From assembly GCA_016715885.1 (NCBI GenBank), contig JADJXL010000016.1, positions 437,501-501,500 on the forward strand: 64,000 bases of DNA, read 5' to 3'. Every line of letters begins with the position of its first letter. Within the stretch, counting starts at the first letter, position 1. A model generated the notes under the pieces. That model saw only the letters and a list, made by a program, of their open reading frames with translations. It was not told the origin of the DNA and did not search any database. Origin of the DNA: Polyangiaceae bacterium (lineage in GTDB: Bacteria > Myxococcota_A > Polyangia > Polyangiales > Polyangiaceae). Shown in pieces: positions 18,244-27,918 of this stretch. The translations under genes were made by a program, and so were the position numbers.

Positions 18244-19701
18244 ATGAACCTATCACGAAAAGCTCAATACATTCTGCCGCTTGCCGTGGCGCTCGTCACC
18301 GGATGTTCTTCGTCGACCGTCGCGACGGACGTGCGCGATGTGAATGCGTTCTTGGCAGCGCAGGGGCGGAACATCGGTCAGCGTCCTGGCGCGGGTTCGG
18401 CCATATCGATGCCGACCGAGGATGCCTGGGAAAACGATGGTGCCGAGGCTCCGCGCATTTTGGCTAAGCCATTGACGGCCGACGATGCGGTCAAGCTGGC
18501 GCTCGTGCAAAATCGCGAATTGCGTGCATCGATGTACGAATTGGGCATTGCGCGCGGTCAGGCCGTGCAGGCGGGCCTGTTGCCGAATCCTGAAATCGAA
18601 ATATCGCTAAGGGCGCCGCAGGATCCATTTCAGCGACTCCAAGCGGACATCGGCTTCGAATACGATCTTTCGGCCTTGATCCTCGTTCCGCTCCGCAAAG
18701 GCGTCGCCGATGCCGAGCTCGAAGCGACGCGTGTGCGCGTCGCACGTGACGTGCTGGAAACGGCGTTTCAGGCGCGCCTTGCATTTTACGACGTGCAGGC
18801 GAGGCAAGCGGTGCTCGATTTGCAAAAGCGCGCTTTCGACGCATTCCAGGCAGGATATGCGGCGGCCGAAGAGCTCCATCGCGTCGGTAACCTCCCAGAC
18901 GCGGACCTGGCAATACATCGCGCGGCGGTCGAGGCTTCGCGCATCGACGTCGCCGAAGCGGAAAATGCGCTGCTCGATGCGCGAGAACGATTCAACGTCG
19001 CGGCTGGTTTGTCGGGACAGCAGGTCACGTGGACCATTGCGGGGCCTTTGCCGCCGCCCGAAGACATGCCCGTCGATGCGGTCGTGACGGAGAAAAAAGC
19101 GATCACGGCAAGCCTCGAATTGGCCGAGATTGGGCGGCGAATGGAAGCAGCAGCCAAACGCGTGGGGCTGCATCGCACCCAAGGCGTCATGCCGCACGTT
19201 TCGGGGGGATTTCACGGCGAACAGGACGGCATTTCCTGGGAGCTCGGTGGGCACGTCACCGTGGGTTTGCCCATTTTCGATCGAGCTCAGGGGCGGATCA
19301 TCAGCGCCAAGAGCGAGCTCGGGGCATTGCGCGAAAGGTACGTGGCTGCCGCGATTGGCGTGCGTTCGAGCGCGCGCATGACGCAAAATCGAATCGAATC
19401 TGCAGGAAAGCGGGCTCGGCATTATCAGCAGGCCCTCTTGCCAGCTCGTGAAAAAGCGCTAGCAGAAACGCTCCTGCAATACAACGCGATGCACGTATCC
19501 GTGTTCCAGGTTTTGGATGTCCAGCGGCGCGTCACGGAAACGGGCATTGCCTATACCGAAACGCTCCTCGATTATTGGAAAGCTCGCGCATCGCTCGACC
19601 AAATTCTCGCTGGAGGCGCCCGACCTCGAGCGCTCGGGGCGGTCAGTACGGGACACACATCTTCGGCAGGCATGGACGTAGGCTCGGGTGCAGGACACTG
19701 A
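18244..19701 (+). CDS. TolC/CusC-like outer-membrane efflux lipoprotein
   Basis: A 485-residue outer-membrane factor of the TolC family. The lipoprotein signal ends in AVALVTGC (Cys21), as in CusC/OprM-type proteins. Two repeats of the fold are visible, each with long Ala/Glu/Gln-rich helices (for example LARRQAVLDLQKRAFDAF-type segments and ARHYQQALLPAREKALAETL near residue 400). YDLSALILVPLRKG and VTVGLPIFDRAQGRI correspond to the two beta-barrel strand regions. Such channels export metal ions or drugs with an inner-membrane pump and adaptor. No pump gene is in this window, so the partner is elsewhere. It is clustered with the His-tailed lipoprotein and multicopper oxidase, which points to copper or silver efflux. 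Confidence 0.88.
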   Translation: MNLSRKAQYILPLAVALVTGCSSSTVATDVRDVNAFLAAQGRNIGQRPGAGSAISMPTEDAWENDGAEAPRILAKPLTADDAVKLALVQNRELRASMYELGIARGQAVQAGLLPNPEIEISLRAPQDPFQRLQADIGFEYDLSALILVPLRKGVADAELEATRVRVARDVLETAFQARLAFYDVQARQAVLDLQKRAFDAFQAGYAAAEELHRVGNLPDADLAIHRAAVEASRIDVAEAENALLDARERFNVAAGLSGQQVTWTIAGPLPPPEDMPVDAVVTEKKAITASLELAEIGRRMEAAAKRVGLHRTQGVMPHVSGGFHGEQDGISWELGGHVTVGLPIFDRAQGRIISAKSELGALRERYVAAAIGVRSSARMTQNRIESAGKRARHYQQALLPAREKALAETLLQYNAMHVSVFQVLDVQRRVTETGIAYTETLLDYWKARASLDQILAGGARPRALGAVSTGHTSSAGMDVGSGAGH

Positions 19702-19721
19702 GCACGGAAAAGGTGAGTTCA

Positions 19722-21023
19722 ATGGATCGTCGCGATTTCGTCAAACTCGGTGCCGCCATTTCCGGAACGCTCGTCGCGGCCCGTGCTGCAGGTCAAGCGT
19801 TGCCTTCGCAGGCGCGGCCATTGCCGGCGAAACCAGGGCCGTTTCCTGGAGGGCAGGTGAGGGTTGTCACGCCAAACGGCGCGACGCTGCCGATGAAGGA
19901 AAAGGACGGGCTCAAGATTGGCCACCTCGTGGCGATGCCCGTCGATCACACGTTCGCCCCGGGGCTCGAAGGCGCCTGCTGGGGATACAATGGGCGCGTG
20001 CATGGTCCGACGATCGAAGTCGTCGAGGGCGATCGGGCGAGGTTTTACGTGACGAACCGATTGCCGGAGCCCACGACGGTGCATTGGCACGGTATCATTC
20101 TGCCCAATGGCATGGATGGCGTCGCGGGACTCACGCAACGTCCGATCATGCCGCGTGAGACGCACATGTACGAGTTCACGTTCGACAAACCCGGAACGTT
20201 CATGTACCACCCGCATTTCGACGAGATGACGCAAATGGCGCTCGGGATGGTGGGCATGATCGTGGTTCATCCGAAAAAACCAAAAGGACCTCGCGTCGAT
20301 CGCGATTTTGCGCTCATCACGCACGAATGGGCCATTCGAGCGGGCATGCGCCGGCCCGATCCGAATGAAATGAAAGATTTCAACGTGTTGACGTTCAACG
20401 CCAAGGCGTTTCCCGGAACTGAACCGCTCGTCGTGGGCAAAGGCGAACGCGTGCGTATTCGGCTCGGCAACCTTTCGGCGATGGACCACCACCCGATTCA
20501 TTTGCATGGTTTGTCCTTCGAGGTCGTTGGGACGGACGGTGGTGACATTCCCGTATCGGCGCGGGTTCCCGAGACGACGGTGCTCGTGCCGACGGGGAGC
20601 GTGCGCGTGATCGAGTTTGTCCCGACCGAATCCGGCGATTGGGCGATGCATTGCCACATGACACACCACATCATGAATCAAATGGGGCACGGGATGGGCG
20701 TGATCGTCGGTGCCAATGCGGCGAAAATCGATGCACGCGTGCAGCAATTGGTCCCCGGTTACATGACGATGGGACATACGGGCATGGGGGACATGGCCGA
20801 AATGAAAATGCCAGCGCCGAAGAATTCGATTCCCATGGTCGGCGGCAAAGGGCCCTTTTCGAGCATCGACATGGGCGGCATGTTCACCATTTTGAAAGTG
20901 CGGGACAATCCGGAGAGTGAAGACGGATCAGGCTGGTATTCGCATCCCAAAGGCTCGGTTGCCGACAAGGCCGACGCGGCGATGATGCAAGCGGATGGAG
21001 TGGATCCGGATGTGAAATTCTGA
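19722..21023 (+). CDS. Tat-exported multicopper oxidase
   Basis: A 433-residue copper oxidase with a twin-arginine signal (MDRRDFVKLGAAISGTLVAARA). All four copper-binding blocks are present: HWHGIILPNGMDG (121-), MYHPHFDEMTQMALGM (163-), HHPIHLHGLSFEVVG (256-) and MHCHMTHHIMNQMGHGM (309-, with the type-1 Cys at 311). A Met-rich tail (MGHTGMGDMAEMKMP) adds potential Cu(I) sites, as in CueO and PcoA. The likely reaction is oxidation of Cu(I) or phenolic/metal substrates with O2 reduction to water in the periplasm. The start at 19722 has GGAAAAGGTGAG upstream and begins the Tat signal. It follows the TolC gene by 20 bp, so it is probably in the same operon. Confidence 0.93.
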   Translation: MDRRDFVKLGAAISGTLVAARAAGQALPSQARPLPAKPGPFPGGQVRVVTPNGATLPMKEKDGLKIGHLVAMPVDHTFAPGLEGACWGYNGRVHGPTIEVVEGDRARFYVTNRLPEPTTVHWHGIILPNGMDGVAGLTQRPIMPRETHMYEFTFDKPGTFMYHPHFDEMTQMALGMVGMIVVHPKKPKGPRVDRDFALITHEWAIRAGMRRPDPNEMKDFNVLTFNAKAFPGTEPLVVGKGERVRIRLGNLSAMDHHPIHLHGLSFEVVGTDGGDIPVSARVPETTVLVPTGSVRVIEFVPTESGDWAMHCHMTHHIMNQMGHGMGVIVGANAAKIDARVQQLVPGYMTMGHTGMGDMAEMKMPAPKNSIPMVGGKGPFSSIDMGGMFTILKVRDNPESEDGSGWYSHPKGSVADKADAAMMQADGVDPDVKF

Positions 21024-21102
21024 GGGGGAGGTTGAGTTGGCTGTCAGGGGCGGTTGTAAGGAGTTGCGGACTTTGCGCGCAATTTCGTGTATCCTTCTCA
21101 CC

Positions 21103-22023
21103 ATGACGTCACTTCAACGAACCACTCATGCAGCGATCATTCTTGGCGTTTTTGCGCTTTTCGGCTGTGGCGGCACCGTCGTCATCGAAGGTGCGTCTTC
21201 GGGCTCGTCTTCGGGCTCGTTTTCGAGCTCCAGCGGCGGCAGCGTAAGCGACGATTGGACCACGCTCGTCGACGGAACCTGGCAATTGACGCCGGGGACC
21301 GAAGGGTATTGGTGTACGCGCAAGACGCTCGAGGACGATGTTTACATCACGGCATTTCGTGCGGAGGCGCCGCCAGGCACGCATCATACGCTGCTGCTTT
21401 GGAAAGACGGTGGAGGCCCCGACGGTGAAGAGGCATGTGGACCGCTCCTTGGGTCGAACATGGTCCACGCGTCGGGGATCAATACCGACGATCTCGTCAT
21501 GCCCGAAGGTGTTGCCGTCAAAATTCCCGCGGGCACGCAGCTACTCTTGAATTTGCATCTCTTCAACAGCAATTCGAGCACTTTGAACGGTGTATCGGGG
21601 GTGCTCGTGAAAACCGTCTCCGCAGCCGAAGTGAAGTACGAGGCGGAAATGATTTTGACTGGCCCGACGAACGTCAATGTGCCTCCGAATGGCACCCAAA
21701 CCATCGAAGATGCATGCGTTTTTCCTGAGACGTCCACGATATTCACGTTATGGCCCCACATGCATCAATATGGGACGAACATGAAGATTACCCACGACGG
21801 AGCTTCGGGCAGCAAGGTATTGCACGACGGTGCCTTCAGCTTTGGGGAACAGGTCAACTATGCCATCGAGCCCCTCACCGTTGCCGCCGGAGAGCAGCTT
21901 CGCGTCGAATGCACCTACAAAAATCCGACATCGGAGACGATCCATTGGGGCGACAGCTCCAAGGCCGAGATGTGTTTCGCTGGAGTCTACCGGTACCCCA
22001 AGTTGGGGAAGGCTTGTTTTTAG
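21103..22023 (+). CDS. PHM/DBM-like type II copper lipoprotein
   Basis: A 306-residue predicted lipoprotein (signal ending LGVFALFGC, Cys22) with a Ser/Gly linker, resembling the copper type II ascorbate-dependent monooxygenase fold of peptidylglycine and dopamine beta-monooxygenases. Candidate ligands are His-His in TPPGTHHTLLLW-like APPGTHHTLLLW, the His-x-His of LWPHMHQYGTNMKI, and the Met of KAEMCFAGVYRYP, matching the CuH/CuM arrangement. The protein is shorter than bifunctional eukaryotic enzymes. Substrate unknown; it could be a copper-binding rather than catalytic protein. It is the last gene of the copper cluster, 79 bp after the multicopper oxidase. The start at 21103 begins the signal; the frame is open 22 codons upstream. 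Confidence 0.75.
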   Translation: MTSLQRTTHAAIILGVFALFGCGGTVVIEGASSGSSSGSFSSSSGGSVSDDWTTLVDGTWQLTPGTEGYWCTRKTLEDDVYITAFRAEAPPGTHHTLLLWKDGGGPDGEEACGPLLGSNMVHASGINTDDLVMPEGVAVKIPAGTQLLLNLHLFNSNSSTLNGVSGVLVKTVSAAEVKYEAEMILTGPTNVNVPPNGTQTIEDACVFPETSTIFTLWPHMHQYGTNMKITHDGASGSKVLHDGAFSFGEQVNYAIEPLTVAAGEQLRVECTYKNPTSETIHWGDSSKAEMCFAGVYRYPKLGKACF

Positions 22024-22077
22024 CCTTTCGCTGCCAAATACGGTTTGAATCCGGGCCAGAATTTGTACCCTCGCTCC

Positions 22078-22096
22078 GCGCGCGTGGGACGCGCGC
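22078..22096. terminator. GC-rich hairpin after the copper cluster
   Basis: GCGCGCGT and ACGCGCGC form a perfect 8-bp stem with a 3-nt loop, 55 bases after the stop codon of the PHM-like gene. No T-run follows, so it would be an atypical terminator or just an mRNA-stabilising hairpin. The rest of 22024-22235 shows nothing else distinctive. Confidence 0.35.
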
Positions 22097-22235
22097 TGCG
22101 CGACGTTGCCAATGTTGTGGACAACCCCCCGGAATCGTGATAACGGTCGCAGATGTCACGGCGGCGCCCCGTACCGCTTACGTTTGGGAGGGGCATCGTG
22201 TGGAATGTTCCGTTTGCGCCAAGCTCATTAATAAC

Positions 22236-23387
22236 ATGATCGACACACACGAACACAATTCATCTCGAACAAGATCCAATGCGGAAAAGTCGATTTGCCT
22301 TTGCATGATCGTCAAAAACGAATCCGCAGTCATTGAACGATGTCTTGCCTCCATCCGAGAAGTCATCGACTATTGGGTCATCTGTGACACCGGGTCCACC
22401 GATGATACGCCAGAACGTATTCATAAAGCGCTCGAAGGTGTTCCAGGCGAGTTGCATAGGCGCCCCTGGGTGGATTTCGGGACCAACCGAACGGAGGCAA
22501 TTACCCTGGCGAGAAACAAGGCCGATTATATTCTCGTCCTCGACGGCGACATGACCGCGTCGTATGGGAAAGGGTTCAAGCGCGCACTGTCCTTGGATTC
22601 GTACCTCATACGCTTCACTGGCGATTTGGATTATCGGCAGCGTTTGATTCTTAGCGGGCGGCGAACGTACAGGTACGTCGGCGCCGTGCACGAGTACGTG
22701 GAAACAGCCGCTGACGAGCGATTCGAGCTCCTCGACACATTGACCGTTACGCATCATGGCGATTGCGGTGTGTCGAGTGGCAAACCGCAACGATACCTCG
22801 AGATGCTGATGGCGTCGTTTGCAAAGGATTCGAAAAATTCTCGAACGGTTTTTTATCTTGCACAAACGCTGCGGGATCTGGGTCGTGTCGATGAAGCGCT
22901 CGAGTATTACGAGAAACGGGTGAGCATGGGGGGCGGTTGGGAGGAAGAAATATTCTATTCACTTTATCAGATCGCCGTGCTCGTGGACCGGCACAACGAC
23001 TGGGGCACCGGATTTCAAGCCTACGTGCGGGCGTGGGAATATCGGCCATCGCGTCTCGAACCGGTGTATCATATTGTGCATCGACTTCGACGCCGGAGGG
23101 AGTTTCACACGGCCATCGTGTTTGCGCATCCGGCGCTCAGCCAACCGTATCCGTCCAATGACGTGCTGTTCGTCCATCGATGGATGTATACGTACGGTAT
23201 GCCGCTCGAGTATGCGTATTGTTGTGTTGAACTGGGTCTTTATGAGCAGGCCATTACGGCATGCGATATCGTACGCGCGAGGAGCGACGTACCGGAGCGA
23301 GCATTGGCTGAAGCGAACAGGCTTCGCGCAAGGGCGATGGCGGAGGATTCGGGTTCCCGCGCGAAGCCGCGTCAGAATTGGACGTGA
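22236..23387 (+). CDS. family 2 glycosyltransferase with TPR-like C-terminus
   Basis: A 383-residue cytosolic protein. The N-terminal half is a GT-A fold: SICLCMIVKNESAVIERCL, DYWVICDTGSTDDTPERI, and the metal-binding DYILVLDGDM, followed by YRYVGAVHEYVE. The C-terminal half has TPR-like helices (TVFYLAQTLRDLGRVDEALEYYEKR). This GT2-TPR architecture is widespread in bacteria that glycosylate proteins or assemble surface glycans; donor and acceptor are unknown. The frame is open back to 21750, but that part overlaps the upstream gene. The ATG at 22236 (MIDTHEHNSS) has no good ribosome site, so a GTG somewhat upstream is possible. Its stop overlaps the convergent gene by 16 bp. Confidence 0.82.
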   Translation: MIDTHEHNSSRTRSNAEKSICLCMIVKNESAVIERCLASIREVIDYWVICDTGSTDDTPERIHKALEGVPGELHRRPWVDFGTNRTEAITLARNKADYILVLDGDMTASYGKGFKRALSLDSYLIRFTGDLDYRQRLILSGRRTYRYVGAVHEYVETAADERFELLDTLTVTHHGDCGVSSGKPQRYLEMLMASFAKDSKNSRTVFYLAQTLRDLGRVDEALEYYEKRVSMGGGWEEEIFYSLYQIAVLVDRHNDWGTGFQAYVRAWEYRPSRLEPVYHIVHRLRRRREFHTAIVFAHPALSQPYPSNDVLFVHRWMYTYGMPLEYAYCCVELGLYEQAITACDIVRARSDVPERALAEANRLRARAMAEDSGSRAKPRQNWT

Positions 23388-24373
23388 ACGAGTGCTGAAA
23401 GATGCCCCGGCGCTACCGATGGCAAAACGATGACGCCCGTTGATGCAGGTTTTTGAGGTGCCGGCCTCGACAAGTACCAAAAAACTCCAGCAGCAGCAAG
23501 GCTCACGCCACCTCCGATGAGTGTGGCCGTTGATGTCGACGACAACGTGCCGACTTCTTGACTCAGTGCAATTGCGTCGTCGTCGCATTTGTTCGTCTTG
23601 GTGTCAATGCACTGATTTTTCACGATGTCAGGATCCCATTTCGCCATGGCACTTGCACCCGTAATGGATCCAATGACAACGCCCGCTAGCCCGACCACGC
23701 CCAGCCCAATTGCTGTACCGCGAAGGCCCCAGTTTGGGGCTTGTGGCTGGATCACCTTATCTGACGGCAATGAAGGCGTTTGGTCCGACTTGGGTAGATC
23801 TTCGAGTACGGGAATCGTGACGACGATAACTGCACGCTCAGCAACCGATTCCGATGTTTCCCACGTTTTCTTGCCGACTGCCGAGGCTTTGATCGTGTGG
23901 GCTCCTGGATCGACCGGAACTTCCTTACCCAAGTACATCTCTTCGACGGTTTCGCCATCGCGCTCGATCTTGAGCCCGCTAGCGGCACTGCCGGGTGGCA
24001 GGACGATTTTGATTCGAGGAAGCCGCGGTCGGAGGTCGTTGGCGTGCTCTTGAGCGAAATTCGCGAGTTTTTCGTCACCTTGGTCCTGATAGGCCGCGGC
24101 GACGGCTTCGAACAGCTTCCACGCGCTCGCAATGCGCCCAAGGTGCTCATAACAGACGGCGAGATTGCCCTTGGTGGAGGGCAAGGGATCGAGATGATCG
24201 CTGTCGGCGAGCAGGGGGCAAGCCTTGGCATAGTCTTTGGCACGCATGGCCTCCATGCCTTGCTCGAAGAAATCTTTGGCCATGGCCACGTCTGTTGGCG
24301 TCGCTTGCGCATACACGTCAGGCGCGGCGGTGACGAGTGTGCTGATGAGCACGAGCATGACGGTCTTGCGCAT
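23372..24373 (-). CDS. secreted TPR/PEGA-like protein with membrane segments
   Basis: A 333-residue protein with a cleavable signal (MRKTVMLVLISTLVTAAPDVYA). Residues about 28-115 form TPR-like helices (AKDFFEQGMEAMRAKDYAKACPLL, GNLAVCYEHLGRIASAWKLF). Residues about 120-190 look like a PEGA-type beta-sandwich (GLKIERDGETVEEMYLGKEVPVDPGAHTI broken over several strands). Two hydrophobic helices follow, near 230-255 and 295-315. This TPR-PEGA-TM architecture is very common in myxobacteria directly after a Ser/Thr kinase, which is the case here: the gene starts 17 bp after the kinase stop. It is probably a periplasmic or membrane partner of that kinase. Exact function unknown. Confidence 0.75.
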   Translation of the reverse strand: MRKTVMLVLISTLVTAAPDVYAQATPTDVAMAKDFFEQGMEAMRAKDYAKACPLLADSDHLDPLPSTKGNLAVCYEHLGRIASAWKLFEAVAAAYQDQGDEKLANFAQEHANDLRPRLPRIKIVLPPGSAASGLKIERDGETVEEMYLGKEVPVDPGAHTIKASAVGKKTWETSESVAERAVIVVTIPVLEDLPKSDQTPSLPSDKVIQPQAPNWGLRGTAIGLGVVGLAGVVIGSITGASAMAKWDPDIVKNQCIDTKTNKCDDDAIALSQEVGTLSSTSTATLIGGGVSLAAAGVFWYLSRPAPQKPASTGVIVLPSVAPGHLSALVHVQF

Positions 24374-24390
24374 TGAACGTACGCTCCGAT

Positions 24391-26118
24391 CTATGGTTTG
24401 CGAGGTCTACGACTGGCGTTCGCGAATGGGTTGTCGTCTGGGGGAGGCGTCGGCGGAGGCTTGTTTGCAGTTGTACTCGGTTGCGCTGGGGCTTTGATCG
24501 GTGAGGTGGTTAAAGGGCGTGCCGTGGACACGAGCGGTTTTGAACTGGCACTTGCTACTGGCGCTTGTAGCGGTGCTTCGACCAGGGGTGGAGGCGATGA
24601 CGGCTCGAGCGGCGTGACGACGGGGTTGGCTGGCGGGACCGACGCTGTCACTGTGGGCATTGCGGTGCTATGCGACGTCGGTTGTGACGATTCGCCATTG
24701 CGCATGAACAGGAGCAATGCAATCCCTGCAAAAAAGAACAGGCCCCCCAAAGCAACGCTGATCGCGATGACATGAGATTTGTTCTGTGGAGGCGCAATGG
24801 GTGTGCTGTTCGGTGACCACGATCGACTCGTTTGGCCAGACAGACCAGATTCGCTTGTCGCTGCAAGGGCCCCCTTTGAGCCGATGACGTGCGTTCCTCC
24901 CATTGGCAAGGGCGCACCGTTCGAATGTGACCGGCTATCTGTCCAGGAAAGTGACATTGCTGGATTCGAGCCTGTTTGTGACAATGGGTACGGCGTTGGA
25001 GATCCGGGCTGTGAAGACAATGCAATGGTTCCACCTTCCGACGTTGGCGGTGTGGTTTGACCATGCACGCTGCCGCTGGCGGACAAGCGTTCATTCGCTG
25101 AGTTACGCGTCGATGCAGAAGCGCCTGCGTGCACTGTGCCCGTGTTACTGCTGCCATCCGGTATGGAGGGTGAAGGCGGTCGCCATATTTGTGTCGCCAC
25201 CTCGGCGGGCTGCATTTTCGATGTCGCCGCAACGTTTTGTGTGGAGTAAGGACGAAGCGCGTCTGCTAATTCGGCGGCGCTGCTCCACCGTTGATTCGGA
25301 TCCTTGTCGAGGCATTTCAGGATGATCGCTTCGAACCCGGGCGGAATCTGAGGATTCAACGACGATGGTCGAGGCGCAGCGTCCTTCAATACCATTGCAA
25401 ATAGCTCGGGCGGCGTGGGTGCGTGAAAGGGAGTTGTTCCCGTGACCATTCGGAACAGTACGACGCCGAGTGCCCAGATGTCGCTTCGAGCGTCCACGTG
25501 CCGACTGGAGCGCATTTGTTCTGGAGACATGTAAAGCGGCGACCCCATGATCATGGCAGTCGTCGTCATTTCTTGAATTTCCGGACCGAAAGCTGGAGAC
25601 GGAGCCAATTTTGCGATACCGAAGTCGAGGATCTTGATACAGGGCACGCCACCCACACCCGATGCAAGGTACATATTGGCGGGTTTCAGATCGCGGTGAA
25701 CGATACCGGCCTGATGTGCTTCGCCGACAGCTTCGAGCGCTTGGAGCATGTAATCGACCGCTTGTGGGACGGGAAGGACGCGCTGCACTTGAAGGACGTC
25801 CTTGAGATCCGTGCCCTCGAGGTATTCCATGACGATATACGGCGCGCCGGTTTCGAGCCGACCGACGTCGTAGACCGCGGCGACGTGTTTGCTTTTCAGC
25901 TTGGCGCACGCGCGCGCTTCGCGTAGAAAACGTTCGACGCCGTCATTGTCTCCGAGTGCGGTCGGGAGCATGAATTTGATGGCACGACGCTCGTGGAGAT
26001 CGATGTGCATTGCGGCGACGACCATGCCCATTGCGCCCTGACCAAGAATGCGCTCGACGCGGTACTTTCCGGCAATGATGTTACCGACCTTGAGTTCGGG
26101 AGGCTGGGATTGGTTCAT
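24391..26118 (-). CDS. membrane-anchored Hanks-type Ser/Thr kinase
   Basis: A 575-residue kinase. The catalytic domain (residues about 12-285) is complete: GQGAMGMVVAA loop, Lys in RRAIKFM, HRDLKPANMY, DFGIAKL, SPLYMSPEQM and DIWALGVVLF. After it comes about 170 residues of Ser/Thr/Pro/Gly-rich linker, then one transmembrane helix (SHVIAISVALGGLFFFAGIA-region, about residue 450), and a Pro/Ala-rich extracytoplasmic tail ending in a basic RRPRKP. This is the PknB-like layout of myxobacterial kinases with an exported sensory tail. It is probably co-transcribed with the TPR/PEGA protein 17 bp downstream. The start is the ATG at 26118. Confidence 0.92.
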   Translation of the reverse strand: MNQSQPPELKVGNIIAGKYRVERILGQGAMGMVVAAMHIDLHERRAIKFMLPTALGDNDGVERFLREARACAKLKSKHVAAVYDVGRLETGAPYIVMEYLEGTDLKDVLQVQRVLPVPQAVDYMLQALEAVGEAHQAGIVHRDLKPANMYLASGVGGVPCIKILDFGIAKLAPSPAFGPEIQEMTTTAMIMGSPLYMSPEQMRSSRHVDARSDIWALGVVLFRMVTGTTPFHAPTPPELFAMVLKDAAPRPSSLNPQIPPGFEAIILKCLDKDPNQRWSSAAELADALRPYSTQNVAATSKMQPAEVATQIWRPPSPSIPDGSSNTGTVHAGASASTRNSANERLSASGSVHGQTTPPTSEGGTIALSSQPGSPTPYPLSQTGSNPAMSLSWTDSRSHSNGAPLPMGGTHVIGSKGALAATSESGLSGQTSRSWSPNSTPIAPPQNKSHVIAISVALGGLFFFAGIALLLFMRNGESSQPTSHSTAMPTVTASVPPANPVVTPLEPSSPPPLVEAPLQAPVASASSKPLVSTARPLTTSPIKAPAQPSTTANKPPPTPPPDDNPFANASRRPRKP

Positions 26119-26217
26119 GGCGGCTACAACACAACGAAATGTTAGGCTAGGTGTCCATCGATAGCGCAGGGATTATTTCGATTTTAATCAATGATAACGA
26201 ATTGAACGACGCATCGT

Positions 26218-27918
26218 TCATGGTTTCAATGTGAATTTCCCGACGAGCGCATCTTGGAAGGTGGCACTGGGCGCAGGCGCAAGGCACTGTGCGGTGTAGT
26301 CGAGGTCCACAGTGCCCTGATAGTTGAGGCCTGCGACAATTTCGTTTGTATTAATTGACGCTATGGCTACGCCACTCTGCGCGTCGGTATCACCATAGTT
26401 GTTTCCGCATATGGTATTTCCTAAGGAATCATATGCAAGGACAAACGCATCCGTTCCTGTCGCGGAGAGAAGTTTCAGTCCAAATTGAACGGATCCCGTC
26501 ATCTCACCGGCAACGAAAACCTGACCATTGTCACCAATCGCAACGCTGGTGCCCGCCTGTTTCCCTGTGCTACTGAACCAGCGCGCCCACGTTGCAAGGC
26601 CCGTGGAATCGAGCTGAACGACAAACGCATCCTCGAAGACGCCCGGCGCCGTCGCCGACATTCCCCCACCAAAGTCCAGCGTGCCGAAGAAACGGCCGGT
26701 CACGGCAATTTTGCCGTCCGGCGCAACTGCAATGCTCGTTCCTTCTTGATCGGCGGTGTCGCCGAATCGAATCCCCCAAATAGGTTCGCCCATTGAATCT
26801 AGTTTGCCAACGATGACATCCATGCCGGATTGGCCGCAGTCCAGGGTTGGCATCATTGAATTCACCGGGAATACGCCGGCACAGCGTCCAGTGAAATAGA
26901 TTGCATCATTGTTCTTGTCGATATCAACAGCCGCAGCACGTTGATCCTTAGGATCGCCGAATGACCGGTTCCATACGCACGAACCATCCGTGCCGCGAAA
27001 TTTGACCACAAAGATATCATTGCTACCGGTGCTGGTCAGCAGGTTCGGCATCATCATGCCGTCTAGACAGCCAAAGTCGATGGAGTTGGTAAAATAGCCG
27101 GTCACGACAACGTCGCCAGTTGAATCAACTGCAATCCCGCCAACAACTTGCTTAAACTCGTCTCCAAAGCCCTTGCTCCATCCGTGTGTCCCGTCGGCAT
27201 TGTATTTGGCGACGAATATGTTCGATGTCGTCAACGTCGGGTTTTCCAGTATCGTGCCGCCAGGAAACGCAATTTTGCCGTCATAATTCCCGGCAATGAA
27301 TACCGCGTCATTTGGGCCAAAGGCTACAGATCGTGCCTCTTGAGTTGGATTTGGGTCTCCGGCCACGATCGTCCAGAGCGGTATACCAGAAGGATCGACT
27401 TTCACGACGAACACGTCCATTCCACCGAGTGTATTTAGCGGACATGATCCGGTCATCAATGCGGGGCAATTATCGGCGAAATTCGACGAACTATTGATGC
27501 TACCAACGAAGACAACGTTTCCTTTACTATCAACTGCGATATCATTCACAACTTCATCGCCCATGCCATTGAGCGATTGAAGCCACGTAGGCTCGAGACA
27601 ATCGAAACACGGTGGTACACCACTACTCGAGCTACTCGACGAGCTCGAGCTGGTCGTTGATGTTCCACCGCCCCCCACACCGCCTACGCCGCCGCCCCCC
27701 GTGCCCGTACCGCCGGCTCCTGAACCCATGCCACTCGAGGACGATGATTCTCCACCACCGCTGCTGCTCGCATTCGTAGACCCGCCGCCTGCGCCCACAT
27801 CAAGGCCATCATCCGTCAGCTCAACCCACCCGATCAGCTTGCCGCAGCCAAGGAGCGTCACCGCGACGGACCCCAGCAGCCCACCTATGATCACTGCTGT
27901 ACCAGGACGAACACGCAT
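26218..27918 (-). CDS. SBBP-type beta-propeller lipoprotein
   Basis: A 566-residue predicted lipoprotein (signal ending VAVTLLGC, Cys25). A Gly/Ser low-complexity linker (residues about 35-100, including a run of ten serines) leads to a CFDCLEP Cys pair, then seven or so repeats of the SBBP beta-propeller type. Each repeat contains a phrase like IAVDSTGDVVVTGYF followed by DVFVVKV or NIFVAKYNADGTHGWSKGFG. The fold is usually a surface or cell-envelope binding scaffold; no enzymatic motif is present. The ATG at 27945 lies nine residues upstream, but 27918 starts the signal peptide. The neighbouring 140 bp before the DUF2169 gene is the shared upstream region of two divergent genes. Confidence 0.85.
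   Translation of the reverse strand: MRVRPGTAVIIGGLLGSVAVTLLGCGKLIGWVELTDDGLDVGAGGGSTNASSSGGGESSSSSGMGSGAGGTGTGGGGVGGVGGGGTSTTSSSSSSSSSSGVPPCFDCLEPTWLQSLNGMGDEVVNDIAVDSKGNVVFVGSINSSSNFADNCPALMTGSCPLNTLGGMDVFVVKVDPSGIPLWTIVAGDPNPTQEARSVAFGPNDAVFIAGNYDGKIAFPGGTILENPTLTTSNIFVAKYNADGTHGWSKGFGDEFKQVVGGIAVDSTGDVVVTGYFTNSIDFGCLDGMMMPNLLTSTGSNDIFVVKFRGTDGSCVWNRSFGDPKDQRAAAVDIDKNNDAIYFTGRCAGVFPVNSMMPTLDCGQSGMDVIVGKLDSMGEPIWGIRFGDTADQEGTSIAVAPDGKIAVTGRFFGTLDFGGGMSATAPGVFEDAFVVQLDSTGLATWARWFSSTGKQAGTSVAIGDNGQVFVAGEMTGSVQFGLKLLSATGTDAFVLAYDSLGNTICGNNYGDTDAQSGVAIASINTNEIVAGLNYQGTVDLDYTAQCLAPAPSATFQDALVGKFTLKP

Noticed and set aside
21750..22235. N-terminal extension of the glycosyltransferase frame into the PHM-like gene
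   Set aside because: The extension is out of frame with a gene that has clear copper motifs and resembles no GT2 N-terminus.
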